NCBI RefSeq assembly: GCF_003367705.1
Contig: NZ_CP031425.1
Span: 2,852,001 to 2,916,000, forward strand
DNA length: 64,000 bases
Direction: 5' to 3'
From: Microbacterium foliorum
GTDB lineage: Bacteria > Actinomycetota > Actinomycetes > Actinomycetales > Microbacteriaceae
The notes under the pieces were generated by a model. That model was not told the origin of the DNA and did no database searches. It worked only from the letters and a program-made list of their open reading frames with translations. A program made the translations under genes and the position numbers. Positions within the stretch are counted from its first letter, which is position 1; every line of letters begins with the position of its first letter. Of the stretch, positions 52,349 to 61,130 are shown piece after piece.

Positions 52349-53722
52349 TCACTTCATGGTGTCGAGGATGCCCACCAGGTCGTCGAACGTCGTGAGCGGA
52401 TTGAGGATCGCGAAGCGGGTGTTCGGACGTCCGCCGTGCGAACTCGGCACCACGAACGCGCGCTGCGAGTCGAGCAGCTCGTCGGACCAGCGGTCGTAGT
52501 CGGCGCGCTCCCATCCCTCACGCTCGAACACGACGACCGACAGCTGCGGATCGCGCACGAGACGCAGTTCGGGACGCGCGGCGATCTCGGCGGCGATGTG
52601 CTGGGTGAGAGCGAGCGTCGCGCTCACGGCCTCGCGGTAGGCGGTGACGCCGTAGGTCGCGAGAGAGAACCAGAGCGGCAGTCCGCGCGGGCGGCGCGTT
52701 AGCTGGATCGAGTAGTCGGACGGGCTGAAGTCCCCCGCATCCGTGAGAGTGTCGAGGTATTCGGCATGCTGCGTGTGCGCGCGGCGCCCGGCGTCGGGAT
52801 CGCGGTAGATCAGCGCACAGCAATCGAACGGCGCGAACAGCCACTTGTGCGGATCGACGATCACCGAGTCGGCGCGCTCGACACCGGCGAAGACGCCCCG
52901 CGCCTCGGGAGCCAGCATCGCGGTGAGCCCGTAGGCCCCATCGATGTGCAGCCAGAAGTCGAACTCGTCCTTGAGCGCGGCGATGCCGGCGATGTCGTCG
53001 ACGATGCCGAAGTTGGTCGATCCGCCGGTCGCCACCACCGCGCAGATCTCGTCGCCGTGCTCGCGCAGGGCCTCGCGCACGGCATCCGCTCGCAGCACGC
53101 CGTCGGGGCCGGCGGGCACGAGCACCACATCGGCGTCCATGACCTTCGCAGCCGACTTGTTCGAGGAGTGCGCCTCGACACTGCAGACGATCTTCCACCG
53201 ACGCGGCAGCTCCTTGCCCGCGTCGCGCAGTGCGGCCTTCGCGGCCTCCCGTGCCGCGACCAGCGCCGACAGGTTGCCGATCGTGCCGCCCTGCACGAAG
53301 ACGCCGCCGGCCGTGTCGGGCAGCCCGAACTCGGAGGCGAGGAACGACAGCACCTCGTTCTCGGCATGCACGGCGCCCGCGCCCTCGAGCCAGCTGCCTC
53401 CGTAGAGGCCGGATGCCGAGACCACCAGGTCGAACGCGATCGAGGCGATCGTCGGCGCGGTGGGGATGAACGACAGGTACGACGGGTGGCTCGTCGTCAG
53501 GCACGCGGGCGCGAGGATGTGCTCGAACACGCTGAGGGCTCGCTGCGATCCGAGACCGCCGTCGGTGATGGTGGTGCCGACCAGCCGGTTGAGCTCGGCC
53601 GGGGACTGCGGTTTGTCGAGCGGCACGTCGGCCGCGAGCATCCGTCGTCGCGAGTAGTCGAGCACGGCGTCGACGATCGCCGTCGATTCGGCCGAGGCCG
53701 CGTGCATGCGTTCTGCTCCCAT
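52349..53722 (-). CDS. Group II PLP-dependent amino acid decarboxylase
   Basis: A 457-residue fold-type I decarboxylase. The Schiff-base Lys is in VDPHKWLFAPFDCC, and the cofactor Asp is in WLHIDGAYG. TSHPSYLSFIPTAPT and GGTIGNLSAL are group II (glutamate, DABA, aromatic-type) motifs. Substrate cannot be told by eye. The nearby agmatine deiminase suggests amine metabolism. ATG 53722 has AGGGA upstream; ATG 53707 is an alternative. It lies 9 bases after a TetR gene and is probably co-transcribed with it. Confidence 0.87.
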   Translation of the reverse strand: MGAERMHAASAESTAIVDAVLDYSRRRMLAADVPLDKPQSPAELNRLVGTTITDGGLGSQRALSVFEHILAPACLTTSHPSYLSFIPTAPTIASIAFDLVVSASGLYGGSWLEGAGAVHAENEVLSFLASEFGLPDTAGGVFVQGGTIGNLSALVAAREAAKAALRDAGKELPRRWKIVCSVEAHSSNKSAAKVMDADVVLVPAGPDGVLRADAVREALREHGDEICAVVATGGSTNFGIVDDIAGIAALKDEFDFWLHIDGAYGLTAMLAPEARGVFAGVERADSVIVDPHKWLFAPFDCCALIYRDPDAGRRAHTQHAEYLDTLTDAGDFSPSDYSIQLTRRPRGLPLWFSLATYGVTAYREAVSATLALTQHIAAEIAARPELRLVRDPQLSVVVFEREGWERADYDRWSDELLDSQRAFVVPSSHGGRPNTRFAILNPLTTFDDLVGILDTMK

Positions 53723-53731
53723 GAGCTGTCC

Positions 53732-54403
53732 CTAACTGTGGGTTCGTGCGGGCGATGTCGGTGCGGAGGTCGTGGATGTGGATGTGGGTGTGGACGTGGA
53801 CGGGGCGTCGAGCACGGCGGCCAGAGTGCGGCGGGCGAGATCGGTGCGGTCACGAGGCGCCCAGTGCACCAGCGAGTGCGCGCTCATTCCGTCGACCATG
53901 GCCAGCAGCATCCACGCGGAGGAGGCCGGGTCGACCGTGATGTCGGCGGCCTCGGCGGCGGCGCGGGCGATCAGGTCTTCGAGCGCGCTGTGCCAGAGGT
54001 CCATCTCGGCGCGCACCCGCGCACCGAGCGCCTCATTGCGGGCGCCGAGCGCCCACGACTGCACCCACACCATGGCGACGTCGTCGCGGGAGTCGTCGAG
54101 CAGCGTCTCGATGAGCCGCAGCAGGTTGGTGCGCAGGTCGACGCCGTCGTCGTACGAGGCGATGACCTCGTCGCGCTCGGCCGAGACGATCGTCGTGAAG
54201 ACCTCGGCGACGAAGGACTCCATGACCGGGCGGTAGTGGGCCACGAGCGCAGGCGTGACCCCGACCCTGGCGGCGACGGCGCGCACCGTGAGCGCCTCGA
54301 GTCCGCTCTCGCCGGCGAGCGAGACGGCACCGTCGAGGATCGAGCGCTCGCGCTGCTCGGGAGGGAGCCGGCGAGGTGCGGGGGCTCTTGACGTGGTCTT
54401 CAT
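53732..54403 (-). CDS. TetR-family (BetI-like) regulator
   Basis: About 223 residues. The helix-turn-helix (RSILDGAVSLAGESGLEALTVRAVAARVGVTPALVAHYRP) lies near residues 19-60, and a BetI-type C-terminal domain with LIETLLDDSRDDVAMVWVQSW follows. The end is a Ser/Thr/Pro tract from short tandem repeats (about 53760-53800). It is divergent from agmatine deiminase with a near-perfect palindrome between, and upstream of the PLP decarboxylase, so it probably controls both. GTG 54406 is an alternative start. Confidence 0.87.
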   Translation of the reverse strand: MKTTSRAPAPRRLPPEQRERSILDGAVSLAGESGLEALTVRAVAARVGVTPALVAHYRPVMESFVAEVFTTIVSAERDEVIASYDDGVDLRTNLLRLIETLLDDSRDDVAMVWVQSWALGARNEALGARVRAEMDLWHSALEDLIARAAAEAADITVDPASSAWMLLAMVDGMSAHSLVHWAPRDRTDLARRTLAAVLDAPSTSTPTSTSTTSAPTSPARTHS

Positions 54404-54424
54404 CACGGACTACCGTATCACTCG

Positions 54425-54440
54425 TTGATCACGTGTTCAA
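54425..54440. promoter_or_regulatory. Candidate TetR operator
   Basis: TTGATCACGTGTTCAA is a palindrome with a CACGTG core and one symmetric mismatch. It lies between the BetI-like regulator and agmatine deiminase. Confidence 0.55.
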
Positions 54441-54496
54441 TAGCGATCACGGCTCCGCAGCCTCGAGAGAGGGATCAGCAGCGAGGGAGACGAATC

Positions 54497-55537
54497 ATGG
54501 CCTGGCACATGCCCGCAGAGACGGCACCGCACGACCGCACCTGGATGGCGTTCCCCGCCGAGGGGCCGACGCTGGGCGAGACGGCGTCCGAACGCGACGA
54601 GGGCTACGCGACCTGGACCGAGGTCGCGCACGCGGTGGCCGAGTTCGAACCCGTCACGATGATCGTCGATCCGGCCGAGGTCTCCCGCGCCCGGCGCATG
54701 CTGAGCCGCGCCGTCGACATCGTCGAGGCGCCGGTCGACGAGTTCTGGATGCGGGACTCCGGCCCCACCTTCGTGGTCGACGACGAACGTCCGGGCGTGC
54801 TCGGCGCGGTCGACTGGATCTTCAACGGCTGGGGCGCCCCCGCCTGGGCGCGCTGGCAGAAGGCGGCACAGCACGCGCGCATCGTCGCGGGTGCGGTCGG
54901 TGCCGAGCTGGTGAGCTCGACCCTGGTCAACGAGGGCGGGGGCATCCATGTCGACGGCGAGGGCACCGTGCTGCTCACCGAGACGGTGCAGCTCGACCCT
55001 CGACGCAACCCCTTCGCCGACCGGCAGCGCGTCGAGGCCGAGATGGCCCGCACGATCGGCGCGACGACGGCCGTGTGGCTGCCTCGCGGACTCACCCGCG
55101 ACTACGACGACTTCGGCACGAACGGGCACGTCGACATCGTCGCCACGATCGCCTCCCCGGGCCGACTGCTGCTGCACGACCAGCAGAACCCCGACCACCC
55201 CGATCATGCCGTGTCCCGCGAGCTGCGCGCACATCTCGCACAGCAGACGGATGCCGCCGGCCGCGCGTTCGAGATCATCAACCTCCCGGCTCCGTCGACC
55301 CTGCGCGACGACGAGGGCCCGGTCGACTGGAGCTACGTCAATCACCTGGTGACGAACGACGGCGTGGTCGCCTGCGGCTTCGGCGACGCGACGGCCGATG
55401 CGGCGGCCAGGGAGCTCCTCGCCGACGCCTACCCCGGGCGACGTGTCGTCACCGTCGACGCGCGCCCCCTGTTCGACCGAGGCGGCGGCATCCACTGCAT
55501 CACCCAGCAGCAGCCGCGCATCGGCGGTGCCTCATGA
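54497..55537 (+). CDS. Agmatine deiminase-family (peptidyl-arginine deiminase fold) enzyme
   Basis: A 346-residue pentein-fold enzyme expected to convert agmatine to N-carbamoylputrescine. Motifs are WMAFPAEGPTLG at the N-terminus, FWMRDSGPTFV (substrate Asp), NEGGGIHVDGEGT (catalytic Glu-His) , GTNGHVDIVA and the nucleophilic Cys in GGIHCITQQQP. GAGGGAGACG precedes the ATG. Its stop overlaps the amidase start (ATGA), so the next step is translationally coupled. Under TetR control. Confidence 0.9.
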   Translation: MAWHMPAETAPHDRTWMAFPAEGPTLGETASERDEGYATWTEVAHAVAEFEPVTMIVDPAEVSRARRMLSRAVDIVEAPVDEFWMRDSGPTFVVDDERPGVLGAVDWIFNGWGAPAWARWQKAAQHARIVAGAVGAELVSSTLVNEGGGIHVDGEGTVLLTETVQLDPRRNPFADRQRVEAEMARTIGATTAVWLPRGLTRDYDDFGTNGHVDIVATIASPGRLLLHDQQNPDHPDHAVSRELRAHLAQQTDAAGRAFEIINLPAPSTLRDDEGPVDWSYVNHLVTNDGVVACGFGDATADAAARELLADAYPGRRVVTVDARPLFDRGGGIHCITQQQPRIGGAS

Positions 55538-57249
55538 TCGATGTCGTCGAGGCCTCCATCGCCGATCTGCGGCGAGCGCTCGAGACCGGCGAGGCCACCG
55601 CCGTCGACCTCGTCGACGCGTACCTGGCGCGCATCGCGGCCTATGACGGGCCCGATACCGTGACGGCGCTGAACGCGGTCGTGGTCGCGAATCCCGACGC
55701 ACCCGCCGAGGCCGAGGCGTCCGATGCCCGGCGTGCGCGCGGAGCGGTGCTCGGGCCGCTCGACGGCATCCCCTACACCGCGAAGGACAGCTACCTGGTA
55801 CGCGGACTCACGGCCGCCGCCGGAAGCCCCGCCTTCGCCGAGCTGGTCGCCCAGCGCGACGCGTTCACGATCGAGCGACTGCGTGCGGGCGGGGCCGTCT
55901 GCCTGGGGCTGACCAACATGCCCCCGATGGCGAACGGCGGCATGCAACGCGGTGTCTACGGCCGCGCCGAGAGTCCGTACAACCCCGAGTTCCTCACCGC
56001 ACCCTTCGCATCGGGGTCGTCGAACGGGTCGGGCACCGCGACGGCGGCGAGCTTCGGGGCTTTCGGTCTCGGTGAGGAGACCTGGTCGAGTGGTCGTGGT
56101 CCCGCCACGAACAACGCCCTCTGCGCCTATACGCCCTCCCGCGGAGTGATCTCCACCCGCGGCAACTGGCCGCTCGTGCCGACCATGGACGTCGTCGTGC
56201 CGCATGCGCGCACCATGGCCGACCTGCTCGAGGTGCTCGACGTGATCGTCGCCGACGATGCCGAGGTGCGCGGCGACTTCTGGCGCGCGCAGCCGTGGGT
56301 GACCCTGCCCGTGTCCTCCGAGGTGCGCCCCGAGTCGTATCCGGCGCTGTCGGCCGACGCGACGGCTGCCCTCCGCGGCGTGCGCATCGGCATCCCGCGC
56401 ATGTACATCAACGCGGATCCGGAAGCCGGCACCGCCGACGCGCCCGGCATCGGCGGCCCCACGGGGCACCGCATCGAGACCCGTGCCTCGGTGATCGAGC
56501 GCTGGGAGGCGGCTCGCCGCGACCTCGAGGCCGCCGGAGCGACGGTGGTCGAGGTCGACTTCCCCGTGGTGTCGAACTACGAGGGCGACCGAGCGGGCGC
56601 CCCCACCATCGCGACGCGCGGACTCGTGTCGCCGGCCTACCTGCGGCGCGAGATCGTCGACCTGTCGGCGTGGGGATGGGAGGACTTCCTGCAGGCGAAC
56701 GGCGACCCGCAGCTGCACACGCTCGCGCAGGTCGACGGCGCATCGATCTTCCCGCATCCCGACGGAGCACTCCCCGACCGCTACACCGGGTTCGATGACG
56801 ACATCGCCGAGCACCCGGGCTGGGTGCGTGCGAATCCGGGCGTCGGATTCGAGGACATGGCCGAGCTCCCCGACGGACTGCGCGGGCTGGAAGAGACCCG
56901 TCGCGTCGACCTCGAGGAGTGGATGGACGAGCACGAGCTCGACGCCGTCGTCTTTCCGGCCGTCGCCGACGTGGGGCCCGCGGACATGGACGTGAACGAT
57001 GCCTCCGCCGACCTCGGCTGGCGCAACGGCACGTGGATCGCCAACGGCAACCTCACCGTGCGCCACCTCGGCATCCCGACTGTCACGGTGCCCATGGGCC
57101 TCATGAGCGACATCGGCATGCCGATCGGCCTCACCTTCGCAGGGCGCGCCTACGACGACTCCGCGTTGCTGCGTCTCGCTGCGGCGTTCGAGGCGATCGG
57201 AGCACCCGGCGCGCGGCGCACGCCTCCGCCGCGCACGCCGAGGCTGTGA
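55534..57249 (+). CDS. Amidase signature-family amidohydrolase
   Basis: A 571-residue amidase. The catalytic Lys is in PYTAKDSYL, and the Ser-cisSer-Lys core lies in PFASGSSNGSGTATAASF and GEETWSSGRGPATNNALCAYTP. It is longer than most family members owing to a substrate-domain expansion around residues 290-440. Overlap with the agmatine deiminase suggests it hydrolyses the carbamoyl or amide product, a step usually done by a nitrilase-fold AguB. The frame continues upstream of 55534 through the deiminase gene, but that part is not translated. Confidence 0.87.
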   Translation: MIDVVEASIADLRRALETGEATAVDLVDAYLARIAAYDGPDTVTALNAVVVANPDAPAEAEASDARRARGAVLGPLDGIPYTAKDSYLVRGLTAAAGSPAFAELVAQRDAFTIERLRAGGAVCLGLTNMPPMANGGMQRGVYGRAESPYNPEFLTAPFASGSSNGSGTATAASFGAFGLGEETWSSGRGPATNNALCAYTPSRGVISTRGNWPLVPTMDVVVPHARTMADLLEVLDVIVADDAEVRGDFWRAQPWVTLPVSSEVRPESYPALSADATAALRGVRIGIPRMYINADPEAGTADAPGIGGPTGHRIETRASVIERWEAARRDLEAAGATVVEVDFPVVSNYEGDRAGAPTIATRGLVSPAYLRREIVDLSAWGWEDFLQANGDPQLHTLAQVDGASIFPHPDGALPDRYTGFDDDIAEHPGWVRANPGVGFEDMAELPDGLRGLEETRRVDLEEWMDEHELDAVVFPAVADVGPADMDVNDASADLGWRNGTWIANGNLTVRHLGIPTVTVPMGLMSDIGMPIGLTFAGRAYDDSALLRLAAAFEAIGAPGARRTPPPRTPRL

Positions 57250-57267
57250 CGCTCTCGGGCATGGGTC

Positions 57268-57273
57268 TACTCT
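57268..57273 (+). promoter_or_regulatory. Leaderless -10 box TACTCT
   Basis: TACTCT lies 6 bases before ATG 57280 and supports the small membrane gene as real. Confidence 0.55.
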
Positions 57274-57279
57274 GAGCGC

Positions 57280-57471
57280 ATGGACAGCGGGCTGATCTTC
57301 TACATCCTGTTCGGTCCCGCGCTGTTCGCGCTCGCCTGGTTCATCGTGGCGGGTATCAACCTGCTGATCCGCGTCATGGTCGAGCGCCTGACCGTGATCC
57401 ACGCGGGTCGCAGCGAGCGAACCTATGTGCGCAAGCACCAGCGCGACACCCTGCCCCACGGTCTGCTCTGA
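57280..57471 (+). CDS. Small membrane protein, unknown function
   Basis: A 63-residue protein with one or two closely packed hydrophobic stretches (residues 4-32) and a basic C-terminus containing ERTYVRKHQRDTLP. No family recognised. It has its own leaderless promoter and is convergent with the glutamate-cysteine ligase gene. Codon use looks coding. Confidence 0.6.
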   Translation: MDSGLIFYILFGPALFALAWFIVAGINLLIRVMVERLTVIHAGRSERTYVRKHQRDTLPHGLL

Positions 57472-57529
57472 CCCATCGACGACGGAGCGATTCCTTTCGT
57501 GCTGTTCGTCTTTCCGTTCTGGGCGGGCG

Positions 57530-59035
57530 TCAGTGCGTCCAGGTGTGCACAGGTTCGCCCGCCTGCGCGCGCTCCCGGTAGTCCGCGAGCATGCCGTGCA
57601 GCGCGTCGCGCCGTGACGCGCCGGCGCGCTCGCGAGCCGCGACGTTCTGCCGCTGCCAGACGGCGCCGTTGCGACCGGTGAGGCATCGCTGCTCGATGAT
57701 GCCGAGATACCGGTCCCGCACCTCGGGGTCGACGCCGTAGGCGTCCAGCCCCTCGGCCGCCGCGGGCAGCAGCCGTCGCAGCACCAGCTCTCTCGGGCTG
57801 ATCCCGCCGACCTCCGGCCAGTACAGCCGCGAGTCGATGCCGCCGCGCGCCGCGGCCTGCAGGTTCTCGGCCGCGGCGTCGAAGGTCATCTGCGTCCAGA
57901 TCGGACGGTCCGCCTCGGCCATGCTGCGCACGAGGCCGTAGTAGAACGCGGCATCCGCCACCACGTCGACGACGCTCGGCCCCGCCGGCAGCACCCTGTT
58001 CTCGAGACGCAGATGTGCGGTCCCGCTCTCGACGTCGTAGACCGGGCGGTTCCAGCGATACACGGTGCCGTTGTGCATGCGCAGCTCGGCGAGCTCCGGC
58101 GCACGCCCCTCGGCCAGCGCCTCGAGGGGATCCTCCTCCGCGCACACCGGCAGCAGTGCCGGGAAGTACCGCGAATTCTCCTCGAAGAGGTCGAAGATCG
58201 ATGTCACCCATCGCTCGCCGAACCAGACGCGGGGGCGCACGCCCTGATTCTTCAGCTCCTGCGGCCTGGTGTCGGTCGCCTGCTCGAACATCGGGATCCG
58301 CGTCTCGTGCCACAGCGCCTTGCCCGCGAAGAACGGGGAGTTCGCCGCGAGCGCCACCTGCACGCCGGCGATCGCCTGCGCCGCGTTCCAGTAGGCCGCG
58401 AACGACTCGGGGGCGACCTGCAGATGCAGCTGCACGGAGGTGCAGGCGGCTTCGGGCAGGATCGTGTCGCAGACCATCGAGAGCCGTTCGGCCGGTCGCT
58501 CCTCGTCCAGCGCGACGCCGTCGAGCTGCAGCTCGATGTCCTCGCCCCGCGCCGAGAGGATCTGCTGACCGAGCAGGCTGTATCGAGGGTCTGCCGAGAA
58601 CCAGCGCTCGGTGAAGTGCGTCTCGTCGAGCGTCGGAAGCATCCCGATCATGGCCAGGCTGCTCCCGGCCGACTGCGCCCGACTGTCGGCGACATCGAGC
58701 GAGCCGCGCAGCACGGTCTCGAGCTGCTGGAGATGTGCGCCTCCGATCGGCCGCGGTGCCACATTGATCTCGACGTTGAAGCGCGCGAGCTCGGTCTGGA
58801 ACGCCGGCGAGGAGATCGCGTCGAGCACCGCGTCATTGCCCCGCGCCGGTGCGCCCTGCTCGTCGACCAGGTTCAGCTCGATCTCCAGACCGAGCTGCGA
58901 GTCGGGGGCATCCACGGCCGAGAATCGGCCATCCGCCAGCATGGACGCCAAGGCCTCGAGACACCGCTCGGCCTTGGCACGGAACTGCGTACGGTCCTGG
59001 CGCGTGAAAGTCCGCGCCTCGATGCTGTCGCCCAT
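57530..59035 (-). CDS. Glutamate-cysteine ligase-family carboxylate-amine ligase
   Basis: A 501-residue member of the GCS2 superfamily. LGLEIELNLVD near residue 50 is the ATP/Mg-binding strand, FNVEINVAPRPI and SVQLHLQVAPESFAAYWNA are further core motifs, and ELRMHNGTVYRWNRPVYD lines the active site. It may make gamma-glutamylcysteine for mycothiol-independent thiols or another gamma-glutamyl amide. The product is not determined. TACCGT lies 6 bases before the ATG (leaderless). It is divergent from the kynurenine operon. Confidence 0.87.
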   Translation of the reverse strand: MGDSIEARTFTRQDRTQFRAKAERCLEALASMLADGRFSAVDAPDSQLGLEIELNLVDEQGAPARGNDAVLDAISSPAFQTELARFNVEINVAPRPIGGAHLQQLETVLRGSLDVADSRAQSAGSSLAMIGMLPTLDETHFTERWFSADPRYSLLGQQILSARGEDIELQLDGVALDEERPAERLSMVCDTILPEAACTSVQLHLQVAPESFAAYWNAAQAIAGVQVALAANSPFFAGKALWHETRIPMFEQATDTRPQELKNQGVRPRVWFGERWVTSIFDLFEENSRYFPALLPVCAEEDPLEALAEGRAPELAELRMHNGTVYRWNRPVYDVESGTAHLRLENRVLPAGPSVVDVVADAAFYYGLVRSMAEADRPIWTQMTFDAAAENLQAAARGGIDSRLYWPEVGGISPRELVLRRLLPAAAEGLDAYGVDPEVRDRYLGIIEQRCLTGRNGAVWQRQNVAARERAGASRRDALHGMLADYRERAQAGEPVHTWTH

Positions 59036-59093
59036 ACGCCGACGGTATCCACCGGATGACCACCCGTCGAGGAAGGCTTTCCATATTTCATGA

Positions 59094-59121
59094 TTGTGAC
59101 GCTCGACACGATTGTTATATG
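59094..59121 (+). promoter_or_regulatory. Promoter of the kynurenine operon
   Basis: TTGTGA (59094-59099) and TATATG (59116-59121) are spaced 16 bases, in an AT-rich patch, 32 bases before kynA. A repeated GATTGT word (59092 and 59110) overlaps both boxes and may be an operator. AGGAAGCG is the ribosome site. Confidence 0.6.
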
Positions 59122-59153
59122 TTCGTCCTGTCCGTCACCACAGGAAGCGACCC

Positions 59154-60008
59154 ATGAGCACCGAGAACAACGAGCGCGAGCTCGAGGCCGGCATCGTCAC
59201 AGATCTGTCCGGCCGGATGACCTACGGGTCTTACCTGTCACTCGACCAGCTGCTCACCGCGCAGAACCCGGTCAGCGTGCCCGAGCACCACGACGAGCTG
59301 CTGTTCATCATCCAGCACCAGACCACCGAGCTGTGGCTCAAGCAGCTGCTGCACGAGCTGTCATCCGCCCGCGAGCTCCTCGCCAGCGACGATCTGCGCG
59401 AGGCCCTGAAGCGCGTCGCGCGCGTCAAGCGCATCCAGGACGTCATGACCCAGCAGTGGGCGATTCTCGCGACGCTCACACCGACCGAGTACGCGCAGTT
59501 CCGCGGCGCGCTCGGCAACTCCTCGGGCTTCCAGTCCGTGCAGTACCGCGCCGTCGAGTTCGCGCTCGGCAACAAGAACGAGAAGATGCTGAGCGTGTTC
59601 AGCGACCACCCCGCCAACCTCGCGCTGCTCACCGCCGAGTGGCACGCTCCGACGCTCTACGACGAGTTCCTGCGCTACGCCTCGCGACGCGGGCTGCCGA
59701 TCCCCGCCGAGATCCTCGATCGCGACGTGCGCCTCCCCTACCGCGAGACACCCGAACTCGTGCCTGCGATCCGCGAGATCTACCAGAACCACCAGCAGCA
59801 CTGGGACCTCTACGAGGCCTGCGAAGACCTCGTCGACCTCGAAGACAACTTCCAGTTCTGGCGCTTCCGCCACCTCAAGACCGTCGCCCGCACGATCGGC
59901 ATGAAGGTCGGCACCGGGGGTTCGAGCGGCGTGGGGTTCCTGCAACGCGCTCTCGATCTGACGTTCTTCCCCGAGCTCTACACCGTGCGCACCGAGATCG
60001 GCCGCTGA
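59154..60008 (+). CDS. kynA: Tryptophan 2,3-dioxygenase
   Basis: A 284-residue heme enzyme that opens the indole ring of L-tryptophan to N-formylkynurenine. The start region MTYGSYLSLDQLL, then DELLFIIQHQTTELWLKQLLHEL (with the distal His in IIQHQ) and GNSSGFQSVQYR follow. The proximal His and the substrate loop FQFWRFRHLKTVARTIGMKVGTGGSSGV are near the C-terminus. Length fits bacterial TDO. First gene of the operon; its TGA overlaps the next ATG by one base. Confidence 0.96.
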   Translation: MSTENNERELEAGIVTDLSGRMTYGSYLSLDQLLTAQNPVSVPEHHDELLFIIQHQTTELWLKQLLHELSSARELLASDDLREALKRVARVKRIQDVMTQQWAILATLTPTEYAQFRGALGNSSGFQSVQYRAVEFALGNKNEKMLSVFSDHPANLALLTAEWHAPTLYDEFLRYASRRGLPIPAEILDRDVRLPYRETPELVPAIREIYQNHQQHWDLYEACEDLVDLEDNFQFWRFRHLKTVARTIGMKVGTGGSSGVGFLQRALDLTFFPELYTVRTEIGR

Positions 60009-61129
60009 TGAACGCCGCGACCTTCTTCGACGGCGAAGGATGGCGCGAAGGCCTCGTCGAGCTGATCGACGGACGGATGCTGCTGCGCGACGAGCGTCCC
60101 GCGCCGGGAACACCCCGTCTCGATGGCGGGGTCATCGGCGGATTCACCGACCACCACGTGCACCTGCAGCTCGTCGACCACACCCTGCTCGGCAGTTCGA
60201 CGCTCGGCCGCGTGGTCGACCTCGGCGCGAACCCGGCGGCCATCTCCGCACTGGCCGCAGCGCGTTTCGTCTCGGTCGCTGGCGCTCCCTCGCTCAACGA
60301 GCGGGGTCTCGACGACACGGACGCCCGCGCGCTCAACGAGCGGGGTCTCGACGACACGGACGCCCACGCGCTCGACGAGCGGGAGGGCGACAGCACCCGC
60401 TCGTTGAGCGAGCGGAGCGAGACGAAACGCGCCGCCCACCCCGTCGCGATCGACTTCGCGGGTGCGTTCCTCACACCGGTCGGCGGGTATCCGTCGCACC
60501 GCGACTGGGCACCTGCGGGATCATTCCGCGAGATCGCGGACGCCGAGACGGCGCACGCGGCAGTCGCCGAGATGGCGGATGCCGGAGCATCCTGCATCAA
60601 GGTCGCGAGCAACGCCGAGGCCGGCCCCGTCTTCACTGACGTCCTGTTCCGCACGATCGTCGACGCCGCCTCCGCCCGCGGACTGCCCGTCGTCGCCCAT
60701 GCCCAGGGCGCCGGCGAGGCCCAGCGCGCGGCGCGCCTCGACGCCACCCGGCTCGCACACGCCCCGTTCACCGAACATCTCGACGACTCCGAGATCGCGG
60801 CGCAGGCCGCATCCGTCGCCTGGATCTCGACGCTCTCGATCCATGACGGCGACGCGCTCGCCACGGCGACCGACAACGTCCGACGCTTCCACGCCGCCGG
60901 CGGCACGGTGCTCTACGGCACCGACATGGGCAACGGCCCCACACCGGTCGGGCTGAACCCGGCCGAGCTCGATGCCCTCCGTGACGCGGGCATCGACGGC
61001 GACGACCTGCTGCGCGCCCTCGCTCCGCAGGACCCCCGCGACCCCGAATCCGTGCTGCTGCGCCTACCCGGCCTCGATGCCGATCCGATACTCGCCCGCC
61101 CGCTCACCCCCGCCGATCTGAAGGCCTGA
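60008..61129 (+). CDS. Amidohydrolase-superfamily enzyme, candidate N-formylkynurenine formamidase
   Basis: A 373-residue TIM-barrel amidohydrolase. Metal ligands are the HxH in TDHHVHLQ (H50, H52), K198 in SCIKVAS, H231 in VAHAQG, H251 in RLAHAPF and D306 in YGTDMG. It sits between kynA and kynU, where the formamidase should be, and no KynB-like gene is present. Residues 85-142 are an insert of 13-residue repeats encoded by an inverted-repeat element at 60260-60432; without it the protein is of normal size. It overlaps kynA by one base. Confidence 0.85.
   Translation: MNAATFFDGEGWREGLVELIDGRMLLRDERPAPGTPRLDGGVIGGFTDHHVHLQLVDHTLLGSSTLGRVVDLGANPAAISALAAARFVSVAGAPSLNERGLDDTDARALNERGLDDTDAHALDEREGDSTRSLSERSETKRAAHPVAIDFAGAFLTPVGGYPSHRDWAPAGSFREIADAETAHAAVAEMADAGASCIKVASNAEAGPVFTDVLFRTIVDAASARGLPVVAHAQGAGEAQRAARLDATRLAHAPFTEHLDDSEIAAQAASVAWISTLSIHDGDALATATDNVRRFHAAGGTVLYGTDMGNGPTPVGLNPAELDALRDAGIDGDDLLRALAPQDPRDPESVLLRLPGLDADPILARPLTPADLKA
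60260..60432. repeat. Inverted-repeat element inserted in frame in a coding sequence
   Basis: GCGCGTTTCGTCTCG (60260-60274) and CGCTCAACGAGCGGG (60291-60305) recur exactly, inverted, at 60418-60432 and 60396-60410. Inside are a 39-base direct repeat (13 codons, second copy from 60331) and a third degenerate copy. The arms belong to the same GAGCGAGxGxAGCGAGACGAA family as the array at 35601-35904. Confidence 0.8.
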
Positions 61130-61130
61130 T

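Noticed and set aside
54376..57249. A single 957-codon fusion of an upstream domain and the amidase
   Set aside because: The upstream part is the wrong frame of agmatine deiminase; the real amidase begins at the ATGA overlap at 55534.
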